Assembly: GCF_900101825.1 (NCBI RefSeq)
Contig: NZ_FNAG01000005.1
Span: forward strand, 124,001 to 188,000
Source of the DNA: Aquimonas voraii
GTDB taxonomy: Bacteria > Pseudomonadota > Gammaproteobacteria > Xanthomonadales > Xanthomonadaceae
DNA length: 64,000 nucleotides
Direction of reading: 5' to 3'
Positions 43,952-53,692 of the stretch are shown in pieces. The first letter of the stretch is position 1. Every line of letters starts with the position of its first letter. The notes under the pieces are model-generated. The model saw only the letters and a list, made by a program, of their open reading frames with translations. It ran no database searches and was not told the origin of the DNA. The position numbers were made by a program, and so were the translations under genes.

Positions 43952-44056
43952 CGCACAATCGTCCGCCGAAGACCGTGCCAGTCTGGACTCGGCGGCGCAG
44001 CCCACGCTTGAGATCGATCACATTCGCCTGTTGACCATGGTAGGGAGCCGCACACC

Positions 44057-44599
44057 GTGAGCTTGATCCTGCGCCCCGCCGAAACCACGGACTCCGAGCG
44101 GTTGCTGGCGATCTACCGGCCCTGGGTGGAGGCCCCGGGCCACTGCTTCGAGCTGGAATGTCCCAGCGTCGAGACCTTTGCCGGGCGGATCGCTTCGTCG
44201 CGCGCGCGCTGGGACTGGTGGTTGGCGGAAGAGGGAGGCGAGGCCCTCGGCTATGCGTACGGCGGCCCGCATCGAGAGCGCGCTGCATACCGCTACAGTT
44301 GCGAGGTCTCGGTCTATCTCGCGCCGGTCGCGCAGGGGCAGGGGCTGGCCCGCGCGCTCTACGGCCGCCTCCTGCCGCGGCTTGCCGCCCGCGGATATTT
44401 CAATGCGCTGGCGGTGATCGTCCAGCCCAACCCCCGCAGCCTCGCCTTCCATCAGCGCGAGGGCTTCCGGCCGGTCGGCGTGTTCGAGCGCGCCGGCTAC
44501 AAGCAGGGCCGCTGGTGGGACGTCGCCTGGCTGCAGAAACGTCTTGCCGAGGGTGAGCCGGCCGCCGAGCCGGGCATACTTGCCCCACCTCCGGCCTGA
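44057..44599 (+). CDS. GNAT family N-acetyltransferase (PAT/MnaT-like)
   Basis: A 180-residue GNAT enzyme begun by a GTG. The order LRPAETTDSERLLAIYRPWV, then SVYLAPVAQGQGLARALYGR (acetyl-CoA pyrophosphate site), then NPRSLAFHQREGFRPVGVF matches phosphinothricin/methionine-sulfoximine acetyltransferase-like proteins. GYKQGRWWDVAWLQK at the end is family-typical. The natural substrate is unknown. The gene is 9 bp upstream of the Na/Pi transporter gene and presumably co-transcribed. Confidence 0.92.
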   Translation: MSLILRPAETTDSERLLAIYRPWVEAPGHCFELECPSVETFAGRIASSRARWDWWLAEEGGEALGYAYGGPHRERAAYRYSCEVSVYLAPVAQGQGLARALYGRLLPRLAARGYFNALAVIVQPNPRSLAFHQREGFRPVGVFERAGYKQGRWWDVAWLQKRLAEGEPAAEPGILAPPPA

Positions 44600-44608
44600 A
44601 GCCCGCCC

Positions 44609-46270
44609 ATGGACTTGCTGCCCCTTCTCGCTGGCTTGGGCCTGTTCATGCTCGGCATGAAGCTGCTGGAAGAGGCCATTTCCGCCCTGGCCGGCGTCAC
44701 TTTCCGTCGTTTCGTCCGCGATCACGCCAACACTCCGTTTCGCGGCGTTGCCGTCGGCACCGCGGTGACCGCGATCGTGCAGAGCAGCTCGCTTGTCTTA
44801 CTGCTGGTGCTGGCCTTCGTCGGCGCCGGCATCCTGCCGCTGGCTGGCGCGATCGGAGTCATCCTGGGCGCCAATCTGGGCACCACGACCACCGGCTGGC
44901 TGGTCGCCACGCTTGGCCTCAAGCTCGATCTGTCCTCGCTCGCCCTGGCTCTGCTGGGGGTGGGCGGGCTGGGCAGTGTGCTGCTGCCCAAGGGCGCGCG
45001 CCTGCGCGAGTTCGCCGCCCTGGTTGTGGCGCTCGGCTTGCTGCTGTTCGGCCTCGACCTGATGAAGCAGGGCGTGGATGAGTTCGCGGCCCAGTTCGAT
45101 GTCAGTCCATTCGCCAACTTGCCGCTGTGGGCAATGGCCCTGCTCGGCATCGGCGTGACCGCGGTGATCCAGTCCAGTTCGGCGGCGATGATGATCGCGC
45201 TCTCAGCCCTTCACGGCGGGGTGCTGGGTCTGGAAGCGGCTGCAGCCTTTGCTGCCGGTACCGGCGTCGGTACCACCGTCACCGCCCTGATCGGTGCCTT
45301 CGGTGGCAGTCCCGACAAGAAACGCGTCGCCGCGGCCCACGTCGGTTTCAACCTGTTCAAGGCTTTGCTGGCCCTGCTGCTGATCCAGCCACTGCTGGGC
45401 GCGCTGGCCCTCCTGCCGGCACTGGCCGATCCCCTGCTGCGGCTGGTGGCTTTCCACACCAGCTACAACGTGCTCGGCATCGTGCTGGTCTGGCCCCTCA
45501 TCGGCAGGACTGCGCGCGTCTTGCAGGCGCGCTTCCAGGGCGCTCAACTGCAGGTCAACCGCTACCTGCACGGCGCTGGTCCCGAGGTGCCCGAGGCGGC
45601 GGTCGAAGCGGTCGAGAAGGAGGCCCGGCGCGGCCTGTGCATGGCGATCGGCCTCAACCGCTACGCCCTGCGCCTGCACCCGCCCGAGCGCAGCCCTTGG
45701 CTGGACGTGGACGCGCGCGACCCGGCCGACGGCAGGCGCAGCTACGGTGATCGCTACGAGCGCCTGAAGCGACTCGAGGGCGAACTCGCCGAGTACGTGC
45801 TGGAGCTTGAGACCCGCGAACTGCCGGCCGAGCTGCTGCGGCGTCTGAACGCCCAGCTGCAGGCGGTGCGCGATGCGGTGATCTCGGCCAAGTCGATCAA
45901 GGACATCCGCGGCAATCTCGTTGATCTGCGCATGGCTCTGCGCGAGCCGACCGATCGTTGGCTGCAGCGCTTCGAACGGCAGGCCGAGCAGTTCTACCAG
46001 CGCCTCGACGGCCTGCAGCCTGACCAGTCCGAAACCAGCACGGTCGAGGCACTCTCGCATCTGCGCAACGAGATCCGCGAGACCCGCGACCGCGTGCTTG
46101 CGGACCTCTATCGCAGCGCGGGCCAGCGACAGCTGGACGAGCTGGAGCTGTCGACGCTCTTCAACGTGAATCGCGAGCTGCACTCATCGGCCAAGGCCTT
46201 GCTGCGGGCCCTCAACGCCCATCTGCTGGAGCCTGCGAGCCTCGGTGTGGTCGAAGCGGCCTCGGGCTGA
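44609..46270 (+). CDS. Na/Pi cotransporter family protein with PhoU-like C-terminus
   Basis: A 553-residue inner-membrane protein. Two inverted Na_Pi_cotrans repeats carry the substrate signature QSSS (AIVQSSSLVLLL, then VIQSSSAAMMIA) and GANLGTTTTG / GTGVGTTVTA. About eight membrane segments lie in the first 320 residues. The remaining 230 residues are helical and PhoU-like (RLKRLEGELAEYVLELE, SAKSIKDIRGNLVDLRMAL). The family imports phosphate with Na+. No pst or pho genes are nearby. Confidence 0.93.
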   Translation: MDLLPLLAGLGLFMLGMKLLEEAISALAGVTFRRFVRDHANTPFRGVAVGTAVTAIVQSSSLVLLLVLAFVGAGILPLAGAIGVILGANLGTTTTGWLVATLGLKLDLSSLALALLGVGGLGSVLLPKGARLREFAALVVALGLLLFGLDLMKQGVDEFAAQFDVSPFANLPLWAMALLGIGVTAVIQSSSAAMMIALSALHGGVLGLEAAAAFAAGTGVGTTVTALIGAFGGSPDKKRVAAAHVGFNLFKALLALLLIQPLLGALALLPALADPLLRLVAFHTSYNVLGIVLVWPLIGRTARVLQARFQGAQLQVNRYLHGAGPEVPEAAVEAVEKEARRGLCMAIGLNRYALRLHPPERSPWLDVDARDPADGRRSYGDRYERLKRLEGELAEYVLELETRELPAELLRRLNAQLQAVRDAVISAKSIKDIRGNLVDLRMALREPTDRWLQRFERQAEQFYQRLDGLQPDQSETSTVEALSHLRNEIRETRDRVLADLYRSAGQRQLDELELSTLFNVNRELHSSAKALLRALNAHLLEPASLGVVEAASG

Positions 46271-46334
46271 GCTTCAGCGCGAATCGGCCTCCGGGACCTG
46301 ACACGATCGAGCCGGGAGCGCTCACTCGCACGCC

Positions 46335-47447
46335 TCACGGACGGTGCTCGCGGCCGAGGTAATCCTCGCTCTGCATCTCGATCAGGCGACTGGTCGTGCG
46401 CTCGTACTCGTGGCGCAGGCGTTCGCCGACGTAGATTCCAGTGATCGGCACAGCGGCTGCGACCACGAGGTTGACGGCGCGGTCGTAGAACTCGTCGACC
46501 AGGTGCACGAAGCGGCGCGCCGCATTGTCGCGGCTCACATCCAGCTGCGGCAGGCCGGACAGCAGCACGGTGTGGAAGTCGCGCGCCAGTTCGATGTAGT
46601 CGGCGACCGCGCGCGGGCCTTCGCAGAGCGCGGCGAAGTCGAACCAGGCCACGCCCTCGGCCTGGCGCCGGCAGGGGACCGTCCGCCCATTGATCTCGCA
46701 AGGCGCGCCGCCGGGCTCGGCCTCGACCGTCAGGCGCTCGAACAGTGCGTGCAGCTCGGCTTCGGCGCTGTCGTCGTCCGGCACCAGCCAAGTACGGCCC
46801 TGGCGCAGATTACGCAGCCGGTAGTCGGTGGCACTGGCGATCTCATGGACCACGCAGTGCGCATTCAGCAGGGCGATCGCCGGCAGGAAGCGTTCGCGTT
46901 GCAAGCCGTCGCGATAGAGATTGTCCGGCACCGTATTCGAGGTGGTGACCAGGCACACGCCGCGCGCGATCAGGTGCTGCAGCAGGCGGCCGAGAATCAT
47001 CGCGTCGCCGATGTCGACCACGAAGAACTCGTCGAGGCAAAGCAGCCGGATCTCGTCGGCCAGGTCTTCGGCGACCTCGGCAAGTGGATCCGAGCGGCCG
47101 GGCAGGGCGCGCAGGCGTTCGTGCACCTCGGTCATGAAGCGGTGGAAGTGCACGCGGCGCTTGGCGGCAATCGGCAGCTGCTCGTAGAACAGATCGACCA
47201 CGAAGGTCTTGCCGCGGCCCACCCCACCCCAGAGGTACAGCCCGCGCGGCGGCGGCGGCCGGCGCCCGCGCAGGCGGTCGAGCAGCCCGGCCTTCGGCGG
47301 ATCGAGCAGGGCGGCGTGGATGCGCTCCAGCTCGCGCAGGGCGGCGAGCTGAGCCGGGTCCTGCAGCCAACGGCCGGCGGCGGCGCCGTCAAGATAGGCG
47401 CGGGTCGGGCCTGTCGGGGCAGCCTGGGCCGGCGCCGCCGCGCTCAC
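46335..47447 (-). CDS. zapE: Cell division protein ZapE (AFG1-like ATPase)
   Basis: A 370-residue AFG1/ZapE ATPase (E. coli ZapE is 375). Walker A is GLYLWGGVGRGKTF, Walker B region LLCLDEFFVVDIGDAM, sensor LVTTSNTVPDNLY, and the C-terminus has RRFVHLVDEFYDRAVNLVV. ZapE destabilises FtsZ filaments at the septum. The GTG at 47447 overlaps the stop of the upstream hydrolase gene (GTGA), a normal coupling, and gives the family length. A longer frame upstream exists but has no similarity. Confidence 0.93.
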   Translation of the reverse strand: MSAAAPAQAAPTGPTRAYLDGAAAGRWLQDPAQLAALRELERIHAALLDPPKAGLLDRLRGRRPPPPRGLYLWGGVGRGKTFVVDLFYEQLPIAAKRRVHFHRFMTEVHERLRALPGRSDPLAEVAEDLADEIRLLCLDEFFVVDIGDAMILGRLLQHLIARGVCLVTTSNTVPDNLYRDGLQRERFLPAIALLNAHCVVHEIASATDYRLRNLRQGRTWLVPDDDSAEAELHALFERLTVEAEPGGAPCEINGRTVPCRRQAEGVAWFDFAALCEGPRAVADYIELARDFHTVLLSGLPQLDVSRDNAARRFVHLVDEFYDRAVNLVVAAAVPITGIYVGERLRHEYERTTSRLIEMQSEDYLGREHRP

Positions 47448-48124
47448 GGATTCAGCAGCGGCGGCAGGTTGGCGCGCACGCCGTTCTTGATCGCGCCTCT
47501 GAGGTCCATCAGGCGACGGTGGAAGAAGTGTCCGGTCTCGGGCATGCGCACCAAGGTCGGCCTTTCCGGGAGGCTGTCGACCCAGTCGTAGACGGCCTGC
47601 GGCTCGACCACGTCGTCCTCTTCGCCCTGCACCACCAGCCAGGGGCAGGTCGGCGGCAGCACGGCCGAGAAATCCCAGCGCCCGGCCGGCGGTGCGATGG
47701 AGATCATCTGTCTCACTGGCAGATGGCGGGCGCCGAGCAGGGCCACGTAGCTGCCAAAGGAGAAGCCGCAGAGCCAGAGCGCGTCGTTCGGACGCACCTT
47801 GTGCACCCACTCCGCCACCGCCAGCAGGTCGAGCGTTTCGCCGCGGCCGTCGTCGTACTGCCCTTCCGAGGCCCCGACGCCGCGGAAATTGAAGCGCACC
47901 GTACGCAGGCCGAGCTCGCGCAGGCTGCGCTCGGCCATGGTCACCACCTTGTTGTGCATGGTTCCGCTGTGCAGCGGATGCGGGTGGCAGAGGATCGCCG
48001 TGCCGGCCCGGGCCAGCTCCGGCTCCGGCACATCGGTGACGACTTCGAGTGCGCCGGCCGGGCCGGGCAGGAGCAGTTCGGCGGTGCTGTCCGGAAACTG
48101 GGCGGGGGCAGTCACGGCGGTCAT
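47444..48124 (-). CDS. Alpha/beta hydrolase family protein
   Basis: A 226-residue hydrolase. LCHPHPLHSGTMHNKVV, TVRFNFRGVGASEG, the nucleophile elbow CGFSFGSYVAL (Ser), LVVQGEEDDVVE (Asp) and GHFFHRRL (His) complete the triad. The sequence matches the small YvaK/OsmC-neighbour type of hydrolases of unknown substrate. Its stop overlaps the zapE start, a pairing that suggests co-expression rather than shared function. Confidence 0.9.
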   Translation of the reverse strand: MTAVTAPAQFPDSTAELLLPGPAGALEVVTDVPEPELARAGTAILCHPHPLHSGTMHNKVVTMAERSLRELGLRTVRFNFRGVGASEGQYDDGRGETLDLLAVAEWVHKVRPNDALWLCGFSFGSYVALLGARHLPVRQMISIAPPAGRWDFSAVLPPTCPWLVVQGEEDDVVEPQAVYDWVDSLPERPTLVRMPETGHFFHRRLMDLRGAIKNGVRANLPPLLNP

Positions 48125-48190
48125 CGGCGGATCACGGAGGAAGGGGATCGGGGCGCCTGTCCAAGCGGCTGCGGCGCCCGGATTCTACGC

Positions 48191-50020
48191 TCAGCTCGCA
48201 TCGGCACGGGGCTGGCGCAGCACTAGGATCAGGGGGTCGTGGTCCGAGCTGGCCCAGGGTTCGGCGCTGTACCAGTCGGGATTACGGGCGTGGCTGCGGT
48301 ATTTGAAGGCTTCGCTTTCGTCGGCATTGATCGCCCAGATCCTGGCGTCACGCACCTCGCTGGCCAAGGCCGGACTGGCCAGCGCATGGTCCAGGCTGCC
48401 GGCGTAGCCGCGGAAGTTGTAGCTGAACTGGTCCCTGCGTCCGGCCAGTTCCAAAGCATCGCGGTAACCGGCATTGCGCAGCAGGCGCACTGGGTCCTCC
48501 TGGCTGTAGGCATTGAGGTCGCCGACGATCAGCCGGCGACCGCCGTCAGCGCCGCCGCTGGGGTCCTTGTCCAGCCACTGCAGCAACTCGCGGGCGGCGG
48601 CGACGCGCGCGGCGTTCCAGCAGGCCTGGCCATCGCCAAGATCGCGGTCGCCGCCCTCGGCATTCTCGCAGCCGCCCTTCGACTTCCAGTGGTTCACCAC
48701 CACCGAGAAGGGAGCACCGCCCGCCAGGGGCTTGAAGGTCTGCAGCAGGGGCACGCGGCTGCCGCGCTCGAAGGCGCCGCCGTACAGCGCTGCCGGCTCG
48801 CCGATCGGCTCGACCGCGCCGCTGCGGTAGATCAGTGCCACCCGGATCTGGTCCTCGCCCAGCCCTTCGGCAGTGCGGACGAAGCGGTAGTCGCCCGCGG
48901 CCGGATCGCCCGCGGCTTCCGCCATCGCCGCGTTGAGCGCGTCGACCAGCTCGGCGAGCGCGCTGCGCGCACCGTAGCCGTCATTCTCGACCTCGACCAA
49001 GCCGGCAACGTCGGCGCGCGCCGTCGACAGCACCTGCACCAGCTTGGCGCGCTGGCGGGCGAGATCCTCGGCGCTGGCGGCACCACGCGGGGTCGGGAAG
49101 CCCGCGCCGCGGCCGTTGCCATTGAAGAAATTCTCAAGGTTGAAGCTGGCCACGCGCAGGCCGTCCTGCAGGCTCGGCGGCTGTGGCCTTGGCGCCTGTG
49201 CCGTGATCACCAGGTCACGACGCAGCTGCAGGGCCCAGCGGTTGCCGCGCTGTTCCAGCAAGCCCTCGGCGCCGGCCAGGGTGCTGCCGGCACGCAGCGG
49301 GGCCGCGTGGGACAGCGGTTCGGGCAGGAACCACAGGCGCTCCGGATACTCGCCGCGGCGGCCATCATCGAGGATCAGGCTGCGGCGGTCCTGCTCCTGG
49401 CTGAAGGCGCGGGCCTCGGCACCGGGCGGGAACACATCGGTGACCTGGCGCAGGCGTTCTCCGAAGCTCACTGCGAGTTCGCCGAAACGCAGCAGGCCAT
49501 CGTTGCCGCTCACCGTCAGCGGCGCCTCGATGCGCAGCCACATGCCCTCATGGCGCTCGTGGTCCGCGGCGCGGGTGGGCGCCTCGCCGATCACCACCGC
49601 GGCGGCGGCGCCGCGGCCCAGCACCTCGACCTTGGCCTCGGTCAGGGTGGTCATGGTGGCGCCTTCGGGGCCCAGTTCGCTGACCACGGCGTTCACCCGC
49701 ACCCGATCGCCGCGGCGCACACGCGGCTCGGACTCACGCGGCCACTGCACGAAGATTCCGTCCGAGGTGGCGGCGTCGCCATCGTCCTCGCCGACCGCGT
49801 CCTGCAGGAAAAAGCCGCCCAAGCCACCGAAATTGCCGGTCACCACGCCTTGGATGCGCAGGCGCTGGCCCTCGAAGGGGCTGCGTTCCCCGCTGCCCTG
49901 CAGTTCGCCGATCCGGCGCGGGGAGGTGGGGACCTGGGCGCTGTCCTGCGAGGGCGTGCAGGCCGGCAGCAGGGGCAGGGCAAGCAGCAGAGCGAGACGG
50001 GAAAGGCGGGGCAGGTTCAT
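48191..50020 (-). CDS. ExeM/NucH family extracellular endonuclease, lipoprotein
   Basis: A 609-residue protein with a lipoprotein leader (LLLALPLLPAC, lipid Cys about 21). An OB-like nucleic acid-binding region (about 50-250: GVVTGNFGGLGGFFLQD, RVRRGDRVRVNAVVSELG) is followed by an endonuclease/exonuclease/phosphatase domain (about 290-600) with VASFNLENFF, GLVEVENDGYG, NHWKSKGG, IVGDLNAY, and SSDHDPLIL. All metal and catalytic motifs are present. Such enzymes degrade extracellular DNA for phosphate or in biofilms. Transcribed alone, with the cytochrome gene upstream behind a hairpin. Confidence 0.93.
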   Translation of the reverse strand: MNLPRLSRLALLLALPLLPACTPSQDSAQVPTSPRRIGELQGSGERSPFEGQRLRIQGVVTGNFGGLGGFFLQDAVGEDDGDAATSDGIFVQWPRESEPRVRRGDRVRVNAVVSELGPEGATMTTLTEAKVEVLGRGAAAAVVIGEAPTRAADHERHEGMWLRIEAPLTVSGNDGLLRFGELAVSFGERLRQVTDVFPPGAEARAFSQEQDRRSLILDDGRRGEYPERLWFLPEPLSHAAPLRAGSTLAGAEGLLEQRGNRWALQLRRDLVITAQAPRPQPPSLQDGLRVASFNLENFFNGNGRGAGFPTPRGAASAEDLARQRAKLVQVLSTARADVAGLVEVENDGYGARSALAELVDALNAAMAEAAGDPAAGDYRFVRTAEGLGEDQIRVALIYRSGAVEPIGEPAALYGGAFERGSRVPLLQTFKPLAGGAPFSVVVNHWKSKGGCENAEGGDRDLGDGQACWNAARVAAARELLQWLDKDPSGGADGGRRLIVGDLNAYSQEDPVRLLRNAGYRDALELAGRRDQFSYNFRGYAGSLDHALASPALASEVRDARIWAINADESEAFKYRSHARNPDWYSAEPWASSDHDPLILVLRQPRADAS

Positions 50021-50044
50021 CGGCGGCGGGTTCCTGCAGAGACG

Positions 50045-50071
50045 ACGACGCCGCCTCGCGGGCGGCGTCGT
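50045..50071 (-). terminator. Terminator of the cytochrome c5 gene
   Basis: An 11-bp perfect stem (ACGACGCCGCC, loop TCGCG, GGCGGCGTCGT) lies 27 bp downstream of the cytochrome stop and 24 bp upstream of the nuclease start. No T-run is present. Confidence 0.55.
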
Positions 50072-50098
50072 GGAAGCGGACGGCTGAGCCGGCGCGGA

Positions 50099-50614
50099 TT
50101 ACTTCAGGTTGTCGATCATCCAGCGCACCGAGGCCTCGACCTGGGCATCGCTGAGCGCGGGGTTGCCGCCGCGCGCCGGCATGATGCCGGCCGAGCCCTG
50201 GTAACCCTCGATCGCGTGCTTGATCAGAATGTCGACCCCCTGCGGCAGGCGGGTGGCCCACGCGGCCTGCTCCAGCTTGGGCGCACCGGCGGCCCCCGAG
50301 GTGTGGCAGGCGCCGCACAGCTGGTTGTAGATGAACCCGCCGTCGAGGCTGCCGTCGTAGGCCACCATCGAGGCCGCCGCCTTGGCAGCCGCTTCGGCGG
50401 CCGCGGCCATGGCGGCCGCGCCGGTCTCGCCGGCGTAGACCGCACCCACCGGCTGCAGGCGCTCGGCCGTGCGCTGTTCGGCCAGGGTGTTGGGCTCCTT
50501 GGGCGCGCTCAGGTACAGGGCGCGGGCGCCGAGGATCAGCACGATCGTCAGCAGCATCAGGGCCGCGATGATCGTGGAGAAGCGCTTCAGGAAGACGAGA
50601 TCGTGATTGACCAC
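50099..50614 (-). CDS. Cytochrome c5 family protein, membrane-anchored
   Basis: A 171-residue c-type cytochrome. The GTG at 50614 (VVNHDLVFLKRFS) has AGG 7 nt upstream. One N-terminal anchor (IIAALMLLTIVLILGARAL) precedes an Ala-rich linker. A single heme site CGACH lies at about 103, with the axial Met in GIMPARGG about 40 residues later and the ending VEASVRWMIDNL. It would carry electrons in the periplasm, probably to a terminal oxidase. It diverges from the LytS-like gene with a 179-bp gap. Confidence 0.93.
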   Translation of the reverse strand: MVNHDLVFLKRFSTIIAALMLLTIVLILGARALYLSAPKEPNTLAEQRTAERLQPVGAVYAGETGAAAMAAAAEAAAKAAASMVAYDGSLDGGFIYNQLCGACHTSGAAGAPKLEQAAWATRLPQGVDILIKHAIEGYQGSAGIMPARGGNPALSDAQVEASVRWMIDNLK

Positions 50615-50793
50615 GGGAGCACCTGCGGTTGTCTGTAGACGGCGACGCGGCCGACCCTGCGGGACGGCGCGGAAACCGCGGGAGTATAGCGGCCACCCCG
50701 CGGAGGCGGAAGCGCGCATGGCCCCGGGGGCCGGCGGATGACGCGGTATCGCCCAGCCGTTAGGCTGCGGGGCCCATCCCTGCGCCTCTGCCA

Positions 50794-51948
50794 ATGTCCC
50801 GCCAGCCGCCTACCCGTCCCCCCAGCAGCGAGCCCGAACGCCGTCGTGTGCGCCGGCAGCGCCTGGGCTGGGGCCTGCTGCTGCTGAGCACGGCGCTGGG
50901 CTTCCTCACCTTCACCGATCGCTATCTCAGCCGGATCGCCGGCGGGCGTTCGGCCGACCTGCTGCGGGTGCTGTTCGAGGAAATGTCCGGCGCCTGGGCC
51001 GCGGCCCTGCTGGTGCCGCTGATGGTGATGCTGGCGCGGCGCTTTGCCGTGCACGGCCGCGACTGGCTGAAGCATCTCGGCTTGCATGTGGGCTTCGCCT
51101 TCGCCGTGGGCGCGGCGCATACCGCCCTGTCGGCCCTGTTGCGCACCCTGCTGGTCGATCTGCCCGGATTCTCGGACCAAAGCTACGTTCCCGACTTGCA
51201 GCGCGTGCTGTTGGCCCTGCCGAACCAGCTGATCGTCTATGCGCTGGTCATTGCCATCACCCATCAGATCGACCGCTACCGTGCTGCCCGCAACCGCGAG
51301 CTGGAAGCCGAGCGCCTGCGCGCCAGCCTGACCGAGGCACAGCTCGAAGCACTGCGCCGGCAGCTGGAGCCGCACTTCCTGTTCACCACCTTGAATGCCG
51401 TCAGTGAGCTGATCTACAGCCGTCCCTCTGCCGCCGAGGAGATGATCCGACGGCTGTCGGCGCTGATGAAGCACGCCTTTGCGCCGGCGCGCGAGCACGA
51501 GGCCACGCTGGCCGAGGAGCTGCGCGTGCTGGATCTCTACCTCGACATCATGCGCCTGCGTTTCGCCGAGCGCCTGTTCGTGCAGATCGACGTCCCCGAG
51601 GCGCTGCGCGGAATGCGCGTTCCGCGCCTGCTGCTGCAGCCGCTGCTGGATGCCGCCCTGCGGCGCAGCGACGAGCCCGAGCAGACCCTGGTCGCGGTAA
51701 AGCTCATCGCCCGCGAGATCGAGGGCAAGCTGCGGCTCACCGTGGTCGACCAATCGGCCTGCAGCGCCGAGCCCGAGAGCGATATCGGCCTCGCCAACGC
51801 CGCCGAGCGCATCCGCCGCCTGTACGGCGAGGGCTATGGCCTGCGACGCAGACGCGAGCCCGAGGGCAGCGCGATCGACGTCGACCTGCCCCTGCAGCCG
51901 GGCAGCGCGACCGTCACCGGCCGACAGCGCGCCATCGGCCTGGTCTGA
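50794..51948 (+). CDS. LytS/YehU-like histidine kinase homologue with damaged ATP site
   Basis: A 384-residue protein with four membrane segments in the first 165 residues, then a His_kinase (PF06580) domain: EPHFLFTTLNAVSELI (normally PHFLFNTLN), LAEELRVLDLYLDIMRLRF, and LLLQPLLDAALRRS. The ATPase N-box normally reads PLVENAIKHG; here the Asn is lost, and the G1 box (DNG.G) reads VVDQSA. The phospho-His is kept. It may have little or no kinase activity. No LytTR response regulator gene adjoins it. Confidence 0.85.
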   Translation: MSRQPPTRPPSSEPERRRVRRQRLGWGLLLLSTALGFLTFTDRYLSRIAGGRSADLLRVLFEEMSGAWAAALLVPLMVMLARRFAVHGRDWLKHLGLHVGFAFAVGAAHTALSALLRTLLVDLPGFSDQSYVPDLQRVLLALPNQLIVYALVIAITHQIDRYRAARNRELEAERLRASLTEAQLEALRRQLEPHFLFTTLNAVSELIYSRPSAAEEMIRRLSALMKHAFAPAREHEATLAEELRVLDLYLDIMRLRFAERLFVQIDVPEALRGMRVPRLLLQPLLDAALRRSDEPEQTLVAVKLIAREIEGKLRLTVVDQSACSAEPESDIGLANAAERIRRLYGEGYGLRRRREPEGSAIDVDLPLQPGSATVTGRQRAIGLV

Positions 51949-52046
51949 GCCCGGCATCGCGGCGCGGGCGCTGTCCTCGCTTTGGCCCGGGCTTGGCACC
52001 CGCTGAGCGCAGACGCGATCATGCGTGACCCCGATCACGCTGCCGG

Positions 52047-53432
52047 ATGCCCATGACCGCCATGTCCACCGACCTGCACGTCCTGATCCTCGCCGCCGGC
52101 GAGGGCAAACGCATGCGCTCGCGCCGGCCCAAGGTGCTGATGCCGGTGGCCGGCCGGCCGATGCTGGCGCATGTGATCGAGGCCGCGCGCCGCCTCGAAC
52201 CCGCGCGCATCCACATCGTCTACGGACACGCTGGCGAGCAGGTGCGGGCGGCCTTCGCCGATCAGGCGAACCTGTCCTGGATCGAGCAGAGCGAACGCCG
52301 CGGCACCGGCCACGCCGTGCAGCAGGCTCTGCCGGTGCTGCCCGCCGAAGGGCGCGTGCTGGTGCTGTATGGCGACGTGCCGCTGATCCGCAGTGAAACC
52401 CTGCGCGCGCTGCTGGCCGCTCCGACCGCGCTGGCCGTGCTCGGTGCCCAACTCGACGACCCGAGCGGCTACGGCCGCCTGATCCTCGACGCCGAAGGTC
52501 GCGTCGAGGCCATCGTCGAGCACAAGGACGCCAGCGAGGCCCAGCGCGCGGTGCGCTGGATCAATACCGGCCTGATCGCCTGCGACGCCGCGCGCCTGCG
52601 CGGCTGGCTCGCCGAAATCCGCGCCGACAACGCCCAGGGCGAGTACTACCTGACCGACATCTTCGCGCTGGCCGCCCGCGACGGCGAACGCGCCGCCTGC
52701 GTCGAAGTGGCGGATGCCAGCGAGAGCTTCGGCGCCAACGATCCGCTGCAGCTCAGCGAGCTCGAAGCGCTCTACCGGCGTCGCGAGGCGCGCGCGCTGA
52801 TGCAGGCCGGCGTGCGGCTCGCCGATCCCGCGCGTATCGACGTGCGCGGCCGCGTCCTTGCCGGGATGGATGTGGAAATCGACATCGACGTGGTGCTTGA
52901 AGGCGCGGTCGAACTCGGTGACGAAGTGCAGGTCGGTCCGTTCTGCCGCATTCGCAACTCCACGCTCGCCGCCGGCACCGTGATCCAGGGCCACTGCGAG
53001 CTCGACGGCGTGGTCACCGAAGGCCCCTGCACGATCGGCCCCTTCGCCCGCCTGCGCCCGGGCACCCGGCTCGCCGCCGGCGTGCACATCGGCAACTTCG
53101 TCGAGACCAAGAACGCCACGCTCGGTGAGGGCAGCAAGGCCAACCACCTGAGCTACCTCGGCGATGCCGTGATCGGCGCCAGGGTGAACATTGGCGCCGG
53201 TACCATCACCTGCAATTACGACGGTGCGAACAAGCACCGCACCACGATCGAGGACGGCGCTTTCATCGGCAGCAACTCCGCCCTGGTCGCTCCGGTCACC
53301 GTCGGCGCCGGCGCCACCTTGGGCGCGGGAAGCACGCTGACCCGCGACGCGCCCGCCGGCCAGCTCACCGTGGCGCGGGCGCGGCAGCAGTCCTTCGCGG
53401 ATTGGAAGCGGCCTTCCAAGCGCCGGGATTAG
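52047..53432 (+). CDS. glmU: Bifunctional UDP-GlcNAc pyrophosphorylase / GlcN-1-P acetyltransferase
   Basis: A 461-residue enzyme of peptidoglycan precursor synthesis. The N-terminal uridyltransferase has [19 protein letters not shown], and GYGRLI. The C-terminal left-handed beta-helix acetyltransferase has [30 protein letters not shown], and [22 protein letters not shown] at 52062 ([13 protein letters not shown]) is an equally good start. glmS, the usual neighbour, is absent. The stop codon is formed by GGGATTAG, the first motif of a repeat block. Confidence 0.97.
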   Translation: MPMTAMSTDLHVLILAAGEGKRMRSRRPKVLMPVAGRPMLAHVIEAARRLEPARIHIVYGHAGEQVRAAFADQANLSWIEQSERRGTGHAVQQALPVLPAEGRVLVLYGDVPLIRSETLRALLAAPTALAVLGAQLDDPSGYGRLILDAEGRVEAIVEHKDASEAQRAVRWINTGLIACDAARLRGWLAEIRADNAQGEYYLTDIFALAARDGERAACVEVADASESFGANDPLQLSELEALYRRREARALMQAGVRLADPARIDVRGRVLAGMDVEIDIDVVLEGAVELGDEVQVGPFCRIRNSTLAAGTVIQGHCELDGVVTEGPCTIGPFARLRPGTRLAAGVHIGNFVETKNATLGEGSKANHLSYLGDAVIGARVNIGAGTITCNYDGANKHRTTIEDGAFIGSNSALVAPVTVGAGATLGAGSTLTRDAPAGQLTVARARQQSFADWKRPSKRRD

Positions 53433-53435
53433 GCG

Positions 53436-53622
53436 GAGAGCCGGGATTGGGGATTCGTAGAGCGCGCTGGTGGTGATCTCTTGGCCTGCGCTCCGGCCTG
53501 AGCCCAACGACTGCAGCGCGGAGTTCCCTGCTGCCAAAGGGCCGGGATTGGCGTTCGGGGTTCGCGGAGCGCGCTCGCGGTGATCTTCCCGGTTGCGCTA
53601 TCGCCTGAGTCCAAGGACGTCA
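53436..53622. repeat. Two diverged tandem copies of the GGGATT repeat (block B, left arm)
   Basis: GCCGGGATTGGGGATTCG and about 60 further bp (53440-53514) recur at 53541-53622 with many substitutions (GCCGGGATTGGCGTTCG, then a shared GCGCGCT, GGTGATCT and GCCTGAG order). The first copy begins 8 bp after the glmU stop. Neither copy has a gene. The element type also appears at 20885. Confidence 0.7.
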
Positions 53623-53692
53623 GCCTTGGGCTGTCCGCCCGCCGTGTCCGCCGGGACTCATGCACGCTCAGTGAGCGCAGGCGCCGCTTCAG

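Noticed and set aside
48239-50638. A 799-codon plus-strand open frame opposite the nuclease and cytochrome genes
   Set aside because: It crosses the heme-binding and nuclease genes on the minus strand and matches no family.
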